Below are positions 36,111-46,379 of a DNA stretch of 64,000 nt, one piece after another (the stretch's first letter is position 1; each line of letters begins with the position of its first letter). The stretch comes from Monocercomonoides exilis (Eukaryota > Preaxostyla > Oxymonadida > Polymastigidae), in NCBI GenBank assembly GCA_001643675.2, contig LSRY02000027.1:996501-1060500 (forward strand). The letters are read 5' to 3'. Made by a program: the position numbers and the translations under genes. The notes under the pieces were generated by a model that worked only from the letters and a program-made list of their open reading frames with translations, did not search any database and was not told where the DNA came from.

Positions 36111-36557
36111 CTACGATGAAACAAAAGAAGAACGAAGTGTATTCGCAGAAGATTCCATACAAGTTCTTTTGGAACATGGAGAATAATTGAGACAGTTATT
36201 GTTCTTGGTTGCATTTTCTGTTCTACAATTCTGTGCTCTGTTTGCTGTTGTTGCTGAGCCACAAAGCTGGAACGGTGATTTGGTGTTGCTTTTTGAGAGG
36301 AATGAACAAAAGAAAACGTTTTGCTTGCTTATTTTTTGAAACCAAAAATTAATTTAAACGATAAATATATTTTTAGTTAAATAAATATTGCTTCAAACGA
36401 AGCTGTGAAACAATTCTTTCTATTAATCCTTATTAGTTATTTCAAACTTAAGTTTAATTTTAATTTTTTTATTTTGTGTTTTTGTTTTTCACATTTTCAA
36501 AAAATAATATGGTTCTCAGAAATTTTTTTTCCTCATTTTTTTTCTACATCCTCATCC
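36111..36557. other. Upstream region of the large beta-helix gene
   Basis: This AT-rich sequence lies between the inverted fragment and the start at 36558. An in-frame extension back to 36405 exists but starts with GTG and is Phe/Ile-rich, typical of non-coding AT-rich DNA, so I exclude it. Confidence 0.5.
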
Positions 36558-39500
36558 ATGGCGAGATGCTCCCCCAGCCTGACAGCTGCATTATATAATA
36601 TAGTTATCTTATTGCTTGTTATGAACTGCGGTAATTGCAGAGGCATTGCAGAAAGGCGATTTCAACAAAAAATGAGCAAGGAGATGCAGAAAGGCAAGAT
36701 CATCATTGCAGATAAAAATCACGATTACAACAATTACTTTTACAATTCAATGGAGAAAGTTATAAAACCAGCTGACAATTACATTTACAGCATTCAAACA
36801 AGTCTAAAAATCATCAACTCCTCCTTGTGTGTGACCCATCTCAACATCATCCCTCTCAGTACTTGTCCACTCCTCACTTCTCAGCAACATTCAGCTGCCA
36901 CCATCTGTTCCTCCACTTGCCAAGTCAACCCAGCAACAAAATCTCCACTTTTCCTCTCTGGCCATGCCTCCATCGCCCTCACAAACTTCTCCCTCACCAC
37001 CCACCAACCAGCCATCTTCTCCTTCCCCATCTTCTCCACCCCAAACAATCTCCTCCCACATGCCCACTCCCCAATCCCTGCCTCCTTCTCCATCTCCCAC
37101 TCCTCTTTCTCTTCATTCATCTCCCTCATCCAGCCCTTCCTTTTTTCTCCTTCTTCCCTTTCCTCTTCTTCTTCATCTTTCTCATACTCATCATCTTCTT
37201 TTTTATCCCCTTCACCTCTCCATATCCATCACCAATCCCATCCCTACCTCCAAATCCACCTCCATCTCCATCTCTCAAACACCATCTTCTCAAACATCTC
37301 ATCTCCTCAATTCCATCCATCTCTTCCATCTCTTCTCTTACACTCACTCAATCCTCTCATCTCAACCACCTCTTCCTCTTCTTCCATTTCCACCAACATC
37401 AATTCAATCCCCTCTTTCTCCCTTCATTCATCTCTCTCCATCCACTCAACCATCTTCCTCCACACCCACAACCCCATCGATGGTGCCATTCTCCCAAACC
37501 TCAACAGACCATCCACTTCAGTCTCTGCCTTTAATGCTTCTTTTCTTCACCAAATTCGATCTTCATCCAATGGCCCTATTGTGCATGTTGGATCTGAGAC
37601 CCAACGAGAAACACCTGGAAGATTGGATTCATTCGATCAGAACAGCCATCGCTTCGAATGGTGCGTATGGAATGCTTCGAATAGTGGAACTTCACCAGGA
37701 GGGGCACTATGTGTTGTTTGTAAATATTCAAATCTCGAAATCAAATCAAGCATTTTTAACAATTGTTTAACCACGGGTGGATTTAATGGAGGAGCATTAT
37801 TCTGTCAAAACTTATTGCAAATCAGTATCGCAAAATCCAATTTCACAAGTTGTTCGGCTTTGCATGGAGGAGCAGCAGCGATATGGTATCCTCAATCAAA
37901 TTCTGTTTGGATATTCCAAGGAAACGGAGTGGAAAACTGTAATATAACGGATAGTATTGGAACTGGTTGGTATTTCAGGCTTGAAGACATGCCATCGAAT
38001 GCTCGATTTCTGTTTTCAAAATGTGAGTGTATTAAAAATACTGGTGGCAATTCTGTTGGCTCTTTAGCATTTAATTATCCTCCAGTCAACAAGACAATTC
38101 AGTTCTCGGTCAATGACTGCCAATTCATAAACAATAAATTGACAAGTTCATCTTCAACGCTTGGAGGTGCTGCACTGTGTTGCACAAATACCTTCACTTG
38201 GATGAGCGGAGAAAAATTCATCACATTTTGTTTCTTCAACGGCAATGCTGCAACTGGTGGCAGGGGGAATGATGTGTTCTTTTACGGAAATGCCATCACC
38301 CAATCTCCGTTTGAGAATTGTGGATCAACAACCCCATCAAAAAGAGTCTGGAATCAAGGAACAGCTGATAATGCTGAATATAATAGCTGGCTCCCCCTCA
38401 TTGCCCAGAACAAAGTCGTTGCCAGCAATGGAACCAATACAGATGTATGTGGCAGACCCCAACAGACCCCATGTGCCACCATCGAGTATGCCCTCACCGG
38501 CTTCATTTCGCTCCTCCAAGACGCCTCTCTCACCCTCCTCTCCTCAACATTTGTTCCCACTCAAACACTCACTTTCAGCGCGGTTGACACTAAAATCACT
38601 GGAAATGGCACAACTGCCACCACCATCGCCTCCAGTGGCATTCCCCAACCACCAAACTCACATTCACAGTCATCACAATCAACATCATCATTTTCTTCAT
38701 TTTCATCATCAACAACATCTTCTTCACCAGATCCATCTTCCGCTTCTTCCCTCTTCCAACAGACTCAGGGCTCCCTCACAGTCTCTGCCCTCGCCATCGC
38801 ACATTACTCCTCAAATCAAATAACCCCCATCCTCTTCCACCTCTCCGATAGCTCCCCGTCCCTCAACCTCAACTCAACCACCATCACAGGAACAACCTCC
38901 ATAACAATAAAAACACCCCTCTTCTTCCTCACTGCAGGCTCCCTCGCCCTCAACCACACAGCAATCACCAGTCTCACCCTCAACAGTCAAAGCATCTTCC
39001 ACCTCACCTCCCTCACCGCTCCCCTCACTCTCAACTCCTCCAACATCACCGATATCACCTCCACAGCCACACCCGCCAGCTGTGTCCTCTCCTCTGCCAC
39101 CTCCCTTGCCCTCTCCCTCTCCCTCGCCAACTGCACCATGACCAACATCAACTCAGCTCCACAACACCAACAGACTGCAGCCAATGGCGGGAGCATCTCA
39201 TTCACCTCATCTGCCCCTGCCAACTCGTTTTCGGTGAGTGACACCACCTTCTCCAGCTGCTGTGTGAGCGAGGATACAAGTTTTGGAGGAAGAGGAGGGG
39301 CACTCATGATCGAGTTCAACCAAGGCTCACAAGTTTCATCCACAACCTTTTCCATCACCAATATCGTGTTTTCAGCCAACAAGGCCTGTGTCGGAAGAGA
39401 TATGTATTTTGTGTGCGAATCATTTGTCGCTTCTGTGAAAGAGCCCTTGTTCGCCTTCATAAAAAGCATCACCCAGAAAGACAACTCGGCTGTTGGACAT

Positions 39501-42500
39501 GACAGAACAGAAGCATTCGGTGATTGGGATGTCGATTTGTTTATATTTCTCGATGGATATTTCTCAGATTCAATTTATGTGGATGGAACATCTGGAGTGG
39601 AGAAGGCATATTGTGGCTTGGAAAAGGCACCTTGTTTGAGTGTGAATTATGGAATGGAACATTTGAAGAAAGCACAAACCTCAAAACAGGAGATTATTTT
39701 ATGCACCAATTCGTCTATAACTGGATATATGGATGTGGGTGGGGTGAGTGTGAAGGCAAAAGAGGAGGAAGTTGTAAGTATCGAATGCAAAAGTGAATTG
39801 AATGGGTCTGAAGAAGAATGCATCATGAAATCTGCATCGCTGACAGAAATGGAGCTCATTGGGATTGTTGTTCCATCAAATTTTTCAAGAACGGTCTCAG
39901 CAGTGATTGAATCAAGCACTCAAAATGGGGAGTTGCACATGAAGAATTGTGAGATGAGTGTGATTGGAGGGAAGCAAAACACAATTGGATTTTCATTGAT
40001 CAAATCGACAGGGAAGATGGTTGAGCTGGACTCTGTAACGATATCAGATGTGAAATCAGCAGTCTCGTTATTTTCATTTTCACTTTCCTCATCAAATATT
40101 AATGAACAGGAATACAAAGTGAAACTGTTGAATTGCGCACTGGAAAGATTGGAGATTGATGGAGACGGAAAGGCAGCAATATTTGAAGGGAATGTGGGAG
40201 TTGGGATGATGATAAATGGAAGTTCAATTGACGTGGCATTTTCGAAGAAGAGCAAAGAAGGAGGAGCATTGAAGATAGTGTTGGAAGAAGGTGGATATAT
40301 GACAATTCAAGAGAGCTCATTTGCTGGATGTGTTTGTGAGAATATGAGTGAGGGAGGAAAAGGAGGAGGGATTTATCTGGATTGCAGTCTGAATGAAGAA
40401 GCATTTCAACTTTCTTCGATTTCGTTTTCAGGATGCTCAGCAACAGTTGGGAAGAACATGTTTGTTAAGAGCAGCAATCTGGTGAACAGTGTGAATACAG
40501 AGCGATTTGCATTTGATTGCACAGATTACGAGGAGGATGGAAATGCATTTGTTGGAGAAGATGGGATTTATGGAGAAATGGATCTTCGAATGCTTCTTTC
40601 AGAACTGAAGTGGGTGGAGGTGTCTGTATCGAAGTATGGGCATGACACATTGGGATGTGGAAGTGAAAAATTCCCATGCGAATCGATGAAAAGTGGAATT
40701 GACCACATTGACAGAAGTGGGACAGAAGGAGAAAGGAAAGTGAAAGTGAAAGATGAAGGGACAATTGAAAATGCCTTTTCTTTCACAGATACACTTGTGA
40801 TTGATGGGTATGTGAATGAGGAAGAAGAAATTAAACGCAGGTCAGTTTATTTTGAAGGGGCAATCAATGGGGATTCTTCATCATTATCATCTGTTATTTC
40901 ATCAACTGTCTCATTAAGCTTGTTATCTTTGAAGTTGCAGATTCCAAGTCAATTTAAGCCATGCATGAATTCCTTGATCTCTTCGAGTAATAATCTTCAA
41001 CTCGAAAGTTGTTCATTTGATATTCAATCATCAACAGATATTATTCAATACTCATTAATATCCACAACCACTGGAAGTTGCACATTGAAGGGATGCAGTT
41101 TGGCAGATTGTTCGTTTATCATATCACCATTGGTGATGGCTTCTTCTGTTTTATTTGAAAACAGCAGCTTTTCAAGCATTATGAACACTGGAAGCGGTGA
41201 AGAAGGTGGTGTTGCAAGAGTAATATTAAAAAACGACGAAGATTTGTTCATTAAATCAACAAATGTATCATCGTGTTCACTTTCATCAGGCAAAGGAAAA
41301 GGTGGATTCTTGTATTTGGATTGTCAAAATTGTTTGAATGAAAAGCCATTTGTTTTTGATGCTGACGTAACTTTTAAGAATAACGATGCGGCCATTGGAA
41401 AGAACATGTTCATTTTGGGAAAGGATTTTAATTCTTCTGTGACAAATGAGTCATTCAATTTTAATTATTCATCAATGATAGATGATGACAATTTGTTTGT
41501 AGGAAGTGATTATTTTCATTCGAACAAAGATTTGTTCATGTTTCTGATTTCATACAGCTCCATTGAAATATTTATCTCATCAGAAGGATTTGATGTGGCG
41601 CGTTGTGGAAGTGAAGAAAAGCCATGCTTCACAATGTGGAAAGGGATGGAAAACATGAAAAAGGGAAATGGAAAGAAAACCATTTATATTGAAGGATCAA
41701 CTATAATTCAAGATTCATTCAACATGTCCAATTATCTGATCAAAAAGTGTGTAAAGATGGGAGAAGAGAATGTGAAAGCAACTTTGAATTTTGAAAAGTC
41801 AATTGGAAGTCAACTGGAATATATTATGGTGAATAATATTCATCTTGAATTGACAAATATCCAGCTCCAATTAACATCTGGATTTGACAACTCAGCCAAA
41901 ACAATTATTTCAAACAAAGGAGGAGATTTGGTGATAAGTGAATGTTCATTCCATTCAGAGGCAGGAATGAACAATGGATTTGATTGTGTATTTGTGGATG
42001 CGATTAGAGGAAATGTGGCAGTGAATGATTTGTCGATTGAATCGTGCAATGTTGGAAACAGTGTTTTTGTTATTCACGATTCTGGAGTTTCTTGCCATTT
42101 TGTGAATGTTCGAGTGGATTCGTTAAATGAAAGTGGAGGTTGTCCTCTTCTGATCAAAGGAACTGAATTAACAACAACAACAAAGATAAATGAAGCGGAC
42201 GAGGAAATGAATCTCAAAATTGATAATTCATCATTTTCAGGTGTGAAGAGAAGTGACAATGGAGCGAGCATTTTGGAATCAAAGTGTGAGAATAAGATTT
42301 GTTTGATTGTGAATGCGAGCAACATAACAGAAGACAAGGCAGAAACAAGTGAAAAAGGAGGGGCATTATTCTTCAGATTGGGTGCATCAGGCTCGATGAA
42401 GATGATTGACTCAACAATCAGCCATTGCAGCTGCACTAATGGGAAAGGAGGAGGAGTGTATTTGGCAACAAAAGAACGAGGTGATTTAAATTTCACATTT

Positions 42501-45500
42501 TTGGGAATGAAATTCAGTGCGAACACAGCAAAAGTGGGGAATGATATTTTCATTGAATGTTTTAATATCACGTCTCAAATAAATGAAAGCCAGTTTCAGT
42601 TTGATCTTCGAGAGAATCATTATTCACGAATTAATGCGATTTATGGAAGAGATTTCTGTGATTATCAAAGTGATTCAAATCTGATTGGATTTGTGACTAT
42701 CCATCAGAGTGACACAATTATTGTGAGTGGTGTGAATGGATCGGATGATAGACAATGTGGAACAAACTCTCTTCCATGTGACTCAATTGAACATGGACTG
42801 ATGCATCTGACCTCAGATATTCTGAGTCTGATATTCGTTGCTGAAGAGAGTGTGATTGAAAGAGAATTTGATCTGAAAGAAATGAGTTTGAGTTCGAAGA
42901 GTAGAGAGATGTGTGAAGTCGAAGTGAAATCAGATATTACAAGAACAAAAGAGGCATTAGTTACAACAGCAGGAACAGTTTCATTATTGAGAGAGAAATT
43001 TGTTTTCGAATCAAATTTCATTTCTTCACATGAATCACTGATATCACCAGAGGGAGGGATTCTTGAAATTATGAATTGTTCTTTTTCTTCAAAACAACCA
43101 GTGGAAGGTGTTAATGCTGAATTTGCAAGAATTCCATTTGACATTATTAATATGAGAAAAGGAGAATTACAACTTGAGGGATGCACAATATCAAATCTCA
43201 TTCTTCAAAAATTTTCAGTCTATCTATCATCATCACCTCCATCAGTGATTTATTTGTTTGAGATCAGCAATTCAACAGTTTCTCATTCGCTTGTTGAAAT
43301 TATTGAAAGTGGACAATTTTCTATAAAGGATTTCAATACAAAAAATATCACAGGTAAAGGAAGTGGAGAATCATTAATATCTTGCTTGGCAATGAAAAAG
43401 ATGATGCAATTGACAAATTGCACAATCAGTGGAGCAAATTCAATATTTTCAAAAGGGAAATTGATGAAATTGGAGGATTGCTCAAATGTGAAAATGGATA
43501 GTTGCATTTTTAGTGGAAGCGCAAAGGAAAGAAATGAACAGACTGTCAATGAGGAAGAAGAAATGTGCAAATGGTCTGGATCTCTTGTGGATGTTGTGAA
43601 GAGTTCTTTGATGATGAAAGACACAACAATATCGAATTCAGCTGAAGGTGGAATAACAATGAGCGGAGGAAATGTGATAATTGAGAAAGGAGAGTTTGTC
43701 AACAACGATCCATCGATTGAAGGATATCCATCGCTGAGAAGAAATATCATCGGTTCAGATTCTGGAACATTGAATGTGAAAAGTTTGAAGGGAGGAGATG
43801 GAGTTTTGCCAAATGCATCACTTTGGATGTTGAATGATGGATGTAGTTTTGAAGGGATTGCAGGAGAAAGGGCATCTCCATTTTTCATTCCTGATCTGGA
43901 GAGTGTATCATCTGAAAAGTTAAGGGAGAAGGTGAATCTTGTGTTCAGAGGATCACTTCTCCTCCCTTGCAATCTCTCATTCGAAACAGTTGCAGCAGAA
44001 GGAGATGAGGAAGTGGTTGAGAAGCATTTGTTTGATGAAAGAGGTTTCAAATCAGAAGAAGAGGTGCATGGGTCTGTTTCTGTGGAAACAATTGAAGGCA
44101 TTCCAAGTGAAGCAGAAGTGAGGGTATGTATTCTGTTTGGGAATGCAGAATCTCCTTCATCAACTCAGTCATTCATTCTGAAGAATGCAAGTGTGCCAGA
44201 ATCAAAAGGAGATGAAAGATTAGTCGAAGGTGGAAAAGAGGGAAAATCATCGTGGACATTGATTGTGATTGTTTTGTTGATTGTGATTTTATTGATTGTT
44301 CTCATCGTCGCAATAGCCTTTATTGTGAGATGGAGAAAGCAAAAGAGACGAACAGAAGAATTGGAGATAATAGTGGAAGACAATATTAAAAAGGATCCGA
44401 AGGCGTTTGAGATGGTGACGATGGAGATGTCACCTGAGGAGCAGTGGAGGAGAGTGGCAGGGGATGTTGAGAAGAAGAACGATGAGAGGATAAAGAAGAG
44501 AGTGTATGATAAAAGCTTGGGACACTCGGAGTCATCAGAGCATTTACTGAGTGAGAGCGGATCAACTGAATATATTCTTGGAAAAGACTCAGACAATATT
44601 CCTGATTGGGCATTGGAGAAAGTTGAAAAAGAAGAAGAAGAGATGAGGAAAAGAACGCCATCACCTTCCATTTCATCCACTTCATCCACATCAACCACTG
44701 ATTTGGATTCAACATTTGTTCGGGGTGAGGATCTGTGTCCAACTACCTCATCTATGTCTAACTTGGTGGATGCAATGGCATGTTCTTCGCCTCATGAGAA
44801 GCTCATTGTGGATCTGAGGGATTCGCTGTTCATGTTGTTGCATGGAAGGAATGAAAAGAAGGAGATGGCGATTGGCACATTGAAGGAGAGAGAACAAACA
44901 GCTGCTCAAATCCTGTTCTGGGTGGCTAACCTTGCTCTCCACTCCTTTGATGAAATGGAAAATTCACTTCAATCATTAGCCAATTTGAGTCCCCACATTG
45001 TATTGTTCTCTGAACGCATGGTCATCTGCATTGTCATGCACTCAGACTTCTTGTCTGATGATGATTCAGACTCGTCTTCCATCTCTTCATCAACTGTTGT
45101 GACTTCTGCCAGCGATGATGATGATGACTCTCTGCCCTCATCCGTCTTTGAGGATGAGGATGACTTCAAAAAGGAGTGCCTGAGATGGAAGGCGCCTGAG
45201 CTGCTGATCAACAAGAAGATGGGAGCAACAAAGGAGTCAGTTGCCTTTTCGATTGGAATGATGCTGTGGGAGTGCTTGACGCTCCAGATCCCGTTCGGGG
45301 AGTATGAAGCAGAGGTGGCAGGACAGAAGATTGTGAATGGAGAAAGATCGAACATGGAAGTAATCAGTGAATCTCGAATGAAGGGAATGATTGAAAAGAC
45401 GATGAGCATGAACGCAGAGCATCGCCACTCATTGTCACAGATCAAGCGGGAGTTTGTGGAATTGTTTCCGCAAAGTGCAATGGTATTCACAATGACAGAT

Positions 45501-45578
45501 GCGATCTGTTTGGTGGAAAGAAGTGAGAGAATTGATCCTGCAAGCGAAAGAGAATCTGGAGATGCATTTAATCTGTGA
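36558..45578 (+). CDS. Large beta-helix receptor with membrane helix and kinase-like cytoplasmic region
   Basis: A 3006-residue intronless protein from ATG 36558. A signal-like segment (residues about 7-26, NIVILLLVMNCGNC) is followed by Ser/Pro/His-rich sequence and then beta-helix rungs with Cys/Gly/Thr turns (GRGGALMIEF, GKGGGVYL). Five modules start with a Cys-Gly-x-x-x-x-Pro-Cys signature near 38450, 39610, 40660, 41610 and 42755. A membrane helix lies at about residues 2566-2592 (WTLIVIVLLIVILLIVLIVA), then a basic stop and about 410 cytoplasmic residues. Near residues 2870-2960 a kinase C-lobe-like stretch is seen: RWKAPELL, then ESVAFSIGMMLWECLTLQIP and GEYEAEVAGQKI. No glycine-rich loop, VAIK lysine, HRD or DFG was found, so it is probably a pseudokinase. 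It may sense surface ligands; signalling is inference. Confidence 0.9.
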   Translation: MARCSPSLTAALYNIVILLLVMNCGNCRGIAERRFQQKMSKEMQKGKIIIADKNHDYNNYFYNSMEKVIKPADNYIYSIQTSLKIINSSLCVTHLNIIPLSTCPLLTSQQHSAATICSSTCQVNPATKSPLFLSGHASIALTNFSLTTHQPAIFSFPIFSTPNNLLPHAHSPIPASFSISHSSFSSFISLIQPFLFSPSSLSSSSSSFSYSSSSFLSPSPLHIHHQSHPYLQIHLHLHLSNTIFSNISSPQFHPSLPSLLLHSLNPLISTTSSSSSISTNINSIPSFSLHSSLSIHSTIFLHTHNPIDGAILPNLNRPSTSVSAFNASFLHQIRSSSNGPIVHVGSETQRETPGRLDSFDQNSHRFEWCVWNASNSGTSPGGALCVVCKYSNLEIKSSIFNNCLTTGGFNGGALFCQNLLQISIAKSNFTSCSALHGGAAAIWYPQSNSVWIFQGNGVENCNITDSIGTGWYFRLEDMPSNARFLFSKCECIKNTGGNSVGSLAFNYPPVNKTIQFSVNDCQFINNKLTSSSSTLGGAALCCTNTFTWMSGEKFITFCFFNGNAATGGRGNDVFFYGNAITQSPFENCGSTTPSKRVWNQGTADNAEYNSWLPLIAQNKVVASNGTNTDVCGRPQQTPCATIEYALTGFISLLQDASLTLLSSTFVPTQTLTFSAVDTKITGNGTTATTIASSGIPQPPNSHSQSSQSTSSFSSFSSSTTSSSPDPSSASSLFQQTQGSLTVSALAIAHYSSNQITPILFHLSDSSPSLNLNSTTITGTTSITIKTPLFFLTAGSLALNHTAITSLTLNSQSIFHLTSLTAPLTLNSSNITDITSTATPASCVLSSATSLALSLSLANCTMTNINSAPQHQQTAANGGSISFTSSAPANSFSVSDTTFSSCCVSEDTSFGGRGGALMIEFNQGSQVSSTTFSITNIVFSANKACVGRDMYFVCESFVASVKEPLFAFIKSITQKDNSAVGHDRTEAFGDWDVDLFIFLDGYFSDSIYVDGTSGVEKAYCGLEKAPCLSVNYGMEHLKKAQTSKQEIILCTNSSITGYMDVGGVSVKAKEEEVVSIECKSELNGSEEECIMKSASLTEMELIGIVVPSNFSRTVSAVIESSTQNGELHMKNCEMSVIGGKQNTIGFSLIKSTGKMVELDSVTISDVKSAVSLFSFSLSSSNINEQEYKVKLLNCALERLEIDGDGKAAIFEGNVGVGMMINGSSIDVAFSKKSKEGGALKIVLEEGGYMTIQESSFAGCVCENMSEGGKGGGIYLDCSLNEEAFQLSSISFSGCSATVGKNMFVKSSNLVNSVNTERFAFDCTDYEEDGNAFVGEDGIYGEMDLRMLLSELKWVEVSVSKYGHDTLGCGSEKFPCESMKSGIDHIDRSGTEGERKVKVKDEGTIENAFSFTDTLVIDGYVNEEEEIKRRSVYFEGAINGDSSSLSSVISSTVSLSLLSLKLQIPSQFKPCMNSLISSSNNLQLESCSFDIQSSTDIIQYSLISTTTGSCTLKGCSLADCSFIISPLVMASSVLFENSSFSSIMNTGSGEEGGVARVILKNDEDLFIKSTNVSSCSLSSGKGKGGFLYLDCQNCLNEKPFVFDADVTFKNNDAAIGKNMFILGKDFNSSVTNESFNFNYSSMIDDDNLFVGSDYFHSNKDLFMFLISYSSIEIFISSEGFDVARCGSEEKPCFTMWKGMENMKKGNGKKTIYIEGSTIIQDSFNMSNYLIKKCVKMGEENVKATLNFEKSIGSQLEYIMVNNIHLELTNIQLQLTSGFDNSAKTIISNKGGDLVISECSFHSEAGMNNGFDCVFVDAIRGNVAVNDLSIESCNVGNSVFVIHDSGVSCHFVNVRVDSLNESGGCPLLIKGTELTTTTKINEADEEMNLKIDNSSFSGVKRSDNGASILESKCENKICLIVNASNITEDKAETSEKGGALFFRLGASGSMKMIDSTISHCSCTNGKGGGVYLATKERGDLNFTFLGMKFSANTAKVGNDIFIECFNITSQINESQFQFDLRENHYSRINAIYGRDFCDYQSDSNLIGFVTIHQSDTIIVSGVNGSDDRQCGTNSLPCDSIEHGLMHLTSDILSLIFVAEESVIEREFDLKEMSLSSKSREMCEVEVKSDITRTKEALVTTAGTVSLLREKFVFESNFISSHESLISPEGGILEIMNCSFSSKQPVEGVNAEFARIPFDIINMRKGELQLEGCTISNLILQKFSVYLSSSPPSVIYLFEISNSTVSHSLVEIIESGQFSIKDFNTKNITGKGSGESLISCLAMKKMMQLTNCTISGANSIFSKGKLMKLEDCSNVKMDSCIFSGSAKERNEQTVNEEEEMCKWSGSLVDVVKSSLMMKDTTISNSAEGGITMSGGNVIIEKGEFVNNDPSIEGYPSLRRNIIGSDSGTLNVKSLKGGDGVLPNASLWMLNDGCSFEGIAGERASPFFIPDLESVSSEKLREKVNLVFRGSLLLPCNLSFETVAAEGDEEVVEKHLFDERGFKSEEEVHGSVSVETIEGIPSEAEVRVCILFGNAESPSSTQSFILKNASVPESKGDERLVEGGKEGKSSWTLIVIVLLIVILLIVLIVAIAFIVRWRKQKRRTEELEIIVEDNIKKDPKAFEMVTMEMSPEEQWRRVAGDVEKKNDERIKKRVYDKSLGHSESSEHLLSESGSTEYILGKDSDNIPDWALEKVEKEEEEMRKRTPSPSISSTSSTSTTDLDSTFVRGEDLCPTTSSMSNLVDAMACSSPHEKLIVDLRDSLFMLLHGRNEKKEMAIGTLKEREQTAAQILFWVANLALHSFDEMENSLQSLANLSPHIVLFSERMVICIVMHSDFLSDDDSDSSSISSSTVVTSASDDDDDSLPSSVFEDEDDFKKECLRWKAPELLINKKMGATKESVAFSIGMMLWECLTLQIPFGEYEAEVAGQKIVNGERSNMEVISESRMKGMIEKTMSMNAEHRHSLSQIKREFVELFPQSAMVFTMTDAICLVERSERIDPASERESGDAFNL

Positions 45579-46379
45579 TGGCATTTGTTGGATTTGAATT
45601 GTTTGGCGTTGCTGTGGCGTTGTTGGATTTTAATTGTTTGCATGTCTGTCTTTGGCTGTGGGGAGAAAAGGGTTATATATTTTTATGTATGTGCATGTTA
45701 ATTAACCTCCATTAAAAAGTTTATGTATTTTATATATTTTCTTGTTGAGAGGCAAGAAGCAAATTGTGCTTAACATTTATATATTGTGTATGTCGTTCAT
45801 ATTTATATGTTAATGTTTTATTTCATTTTGTGATTGTATTTACGATTTGTGTTTTTTGAAACTTCGTTTGGAACTATCTTTTTCAAATATTTCACTGTAT
45901 GTAATTTGTTTATTCACTTGCACATTCCCTGATGAGAATCTCAAGCATCTGCGCATCAATCTGTATGTTAAAGTTGTTTTTTCAGTTTTTTTTGGAAAAA
46001 AATTTGGCTCTTTCTTTTCAATTTTTTGTTATTTTCTGTATGTTGGAAATTGATTTAGATTTTTTTGTTTGTTTTTATTGAATTCAATTTTTCAAAGAAT
46101 GCAAACATCTCTTTTTAACATTTTCAATCAACATTCATACGTTAATTGTAAATTAATGTTGAAGAGTATGTGAAAAAGAAGAAGAAATTGTTGTCAATGA
46201 GTTTTTTTGAAGGATATATTTTCAAATTATTGACCTAAAAGGGTAATTACAAAACATTGAAAACAAAATTTTCAAACAGAAAATTTATATTAAAAAACAC
46301 ACCTTTAATAATTCAAAGTCGAAAAACTTTCTTATGAAATCGAAAATATCGCAAATGTTATCAAAATATAAATCTATTT
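45579..46379. other. AT-rich spacer
   Basis: Downstream flank of the receptor gene; nothing else recognised. Confidence 0.6.

Noticed and set aside
36405-36557. N-terminal extension of the large receptor
   Set aside because: The frame begins with GTG, and the added residues are Phe/Ile/Leu from AT-rich DNA. The ATG at 36558 is followed by a proper signal-like segment.
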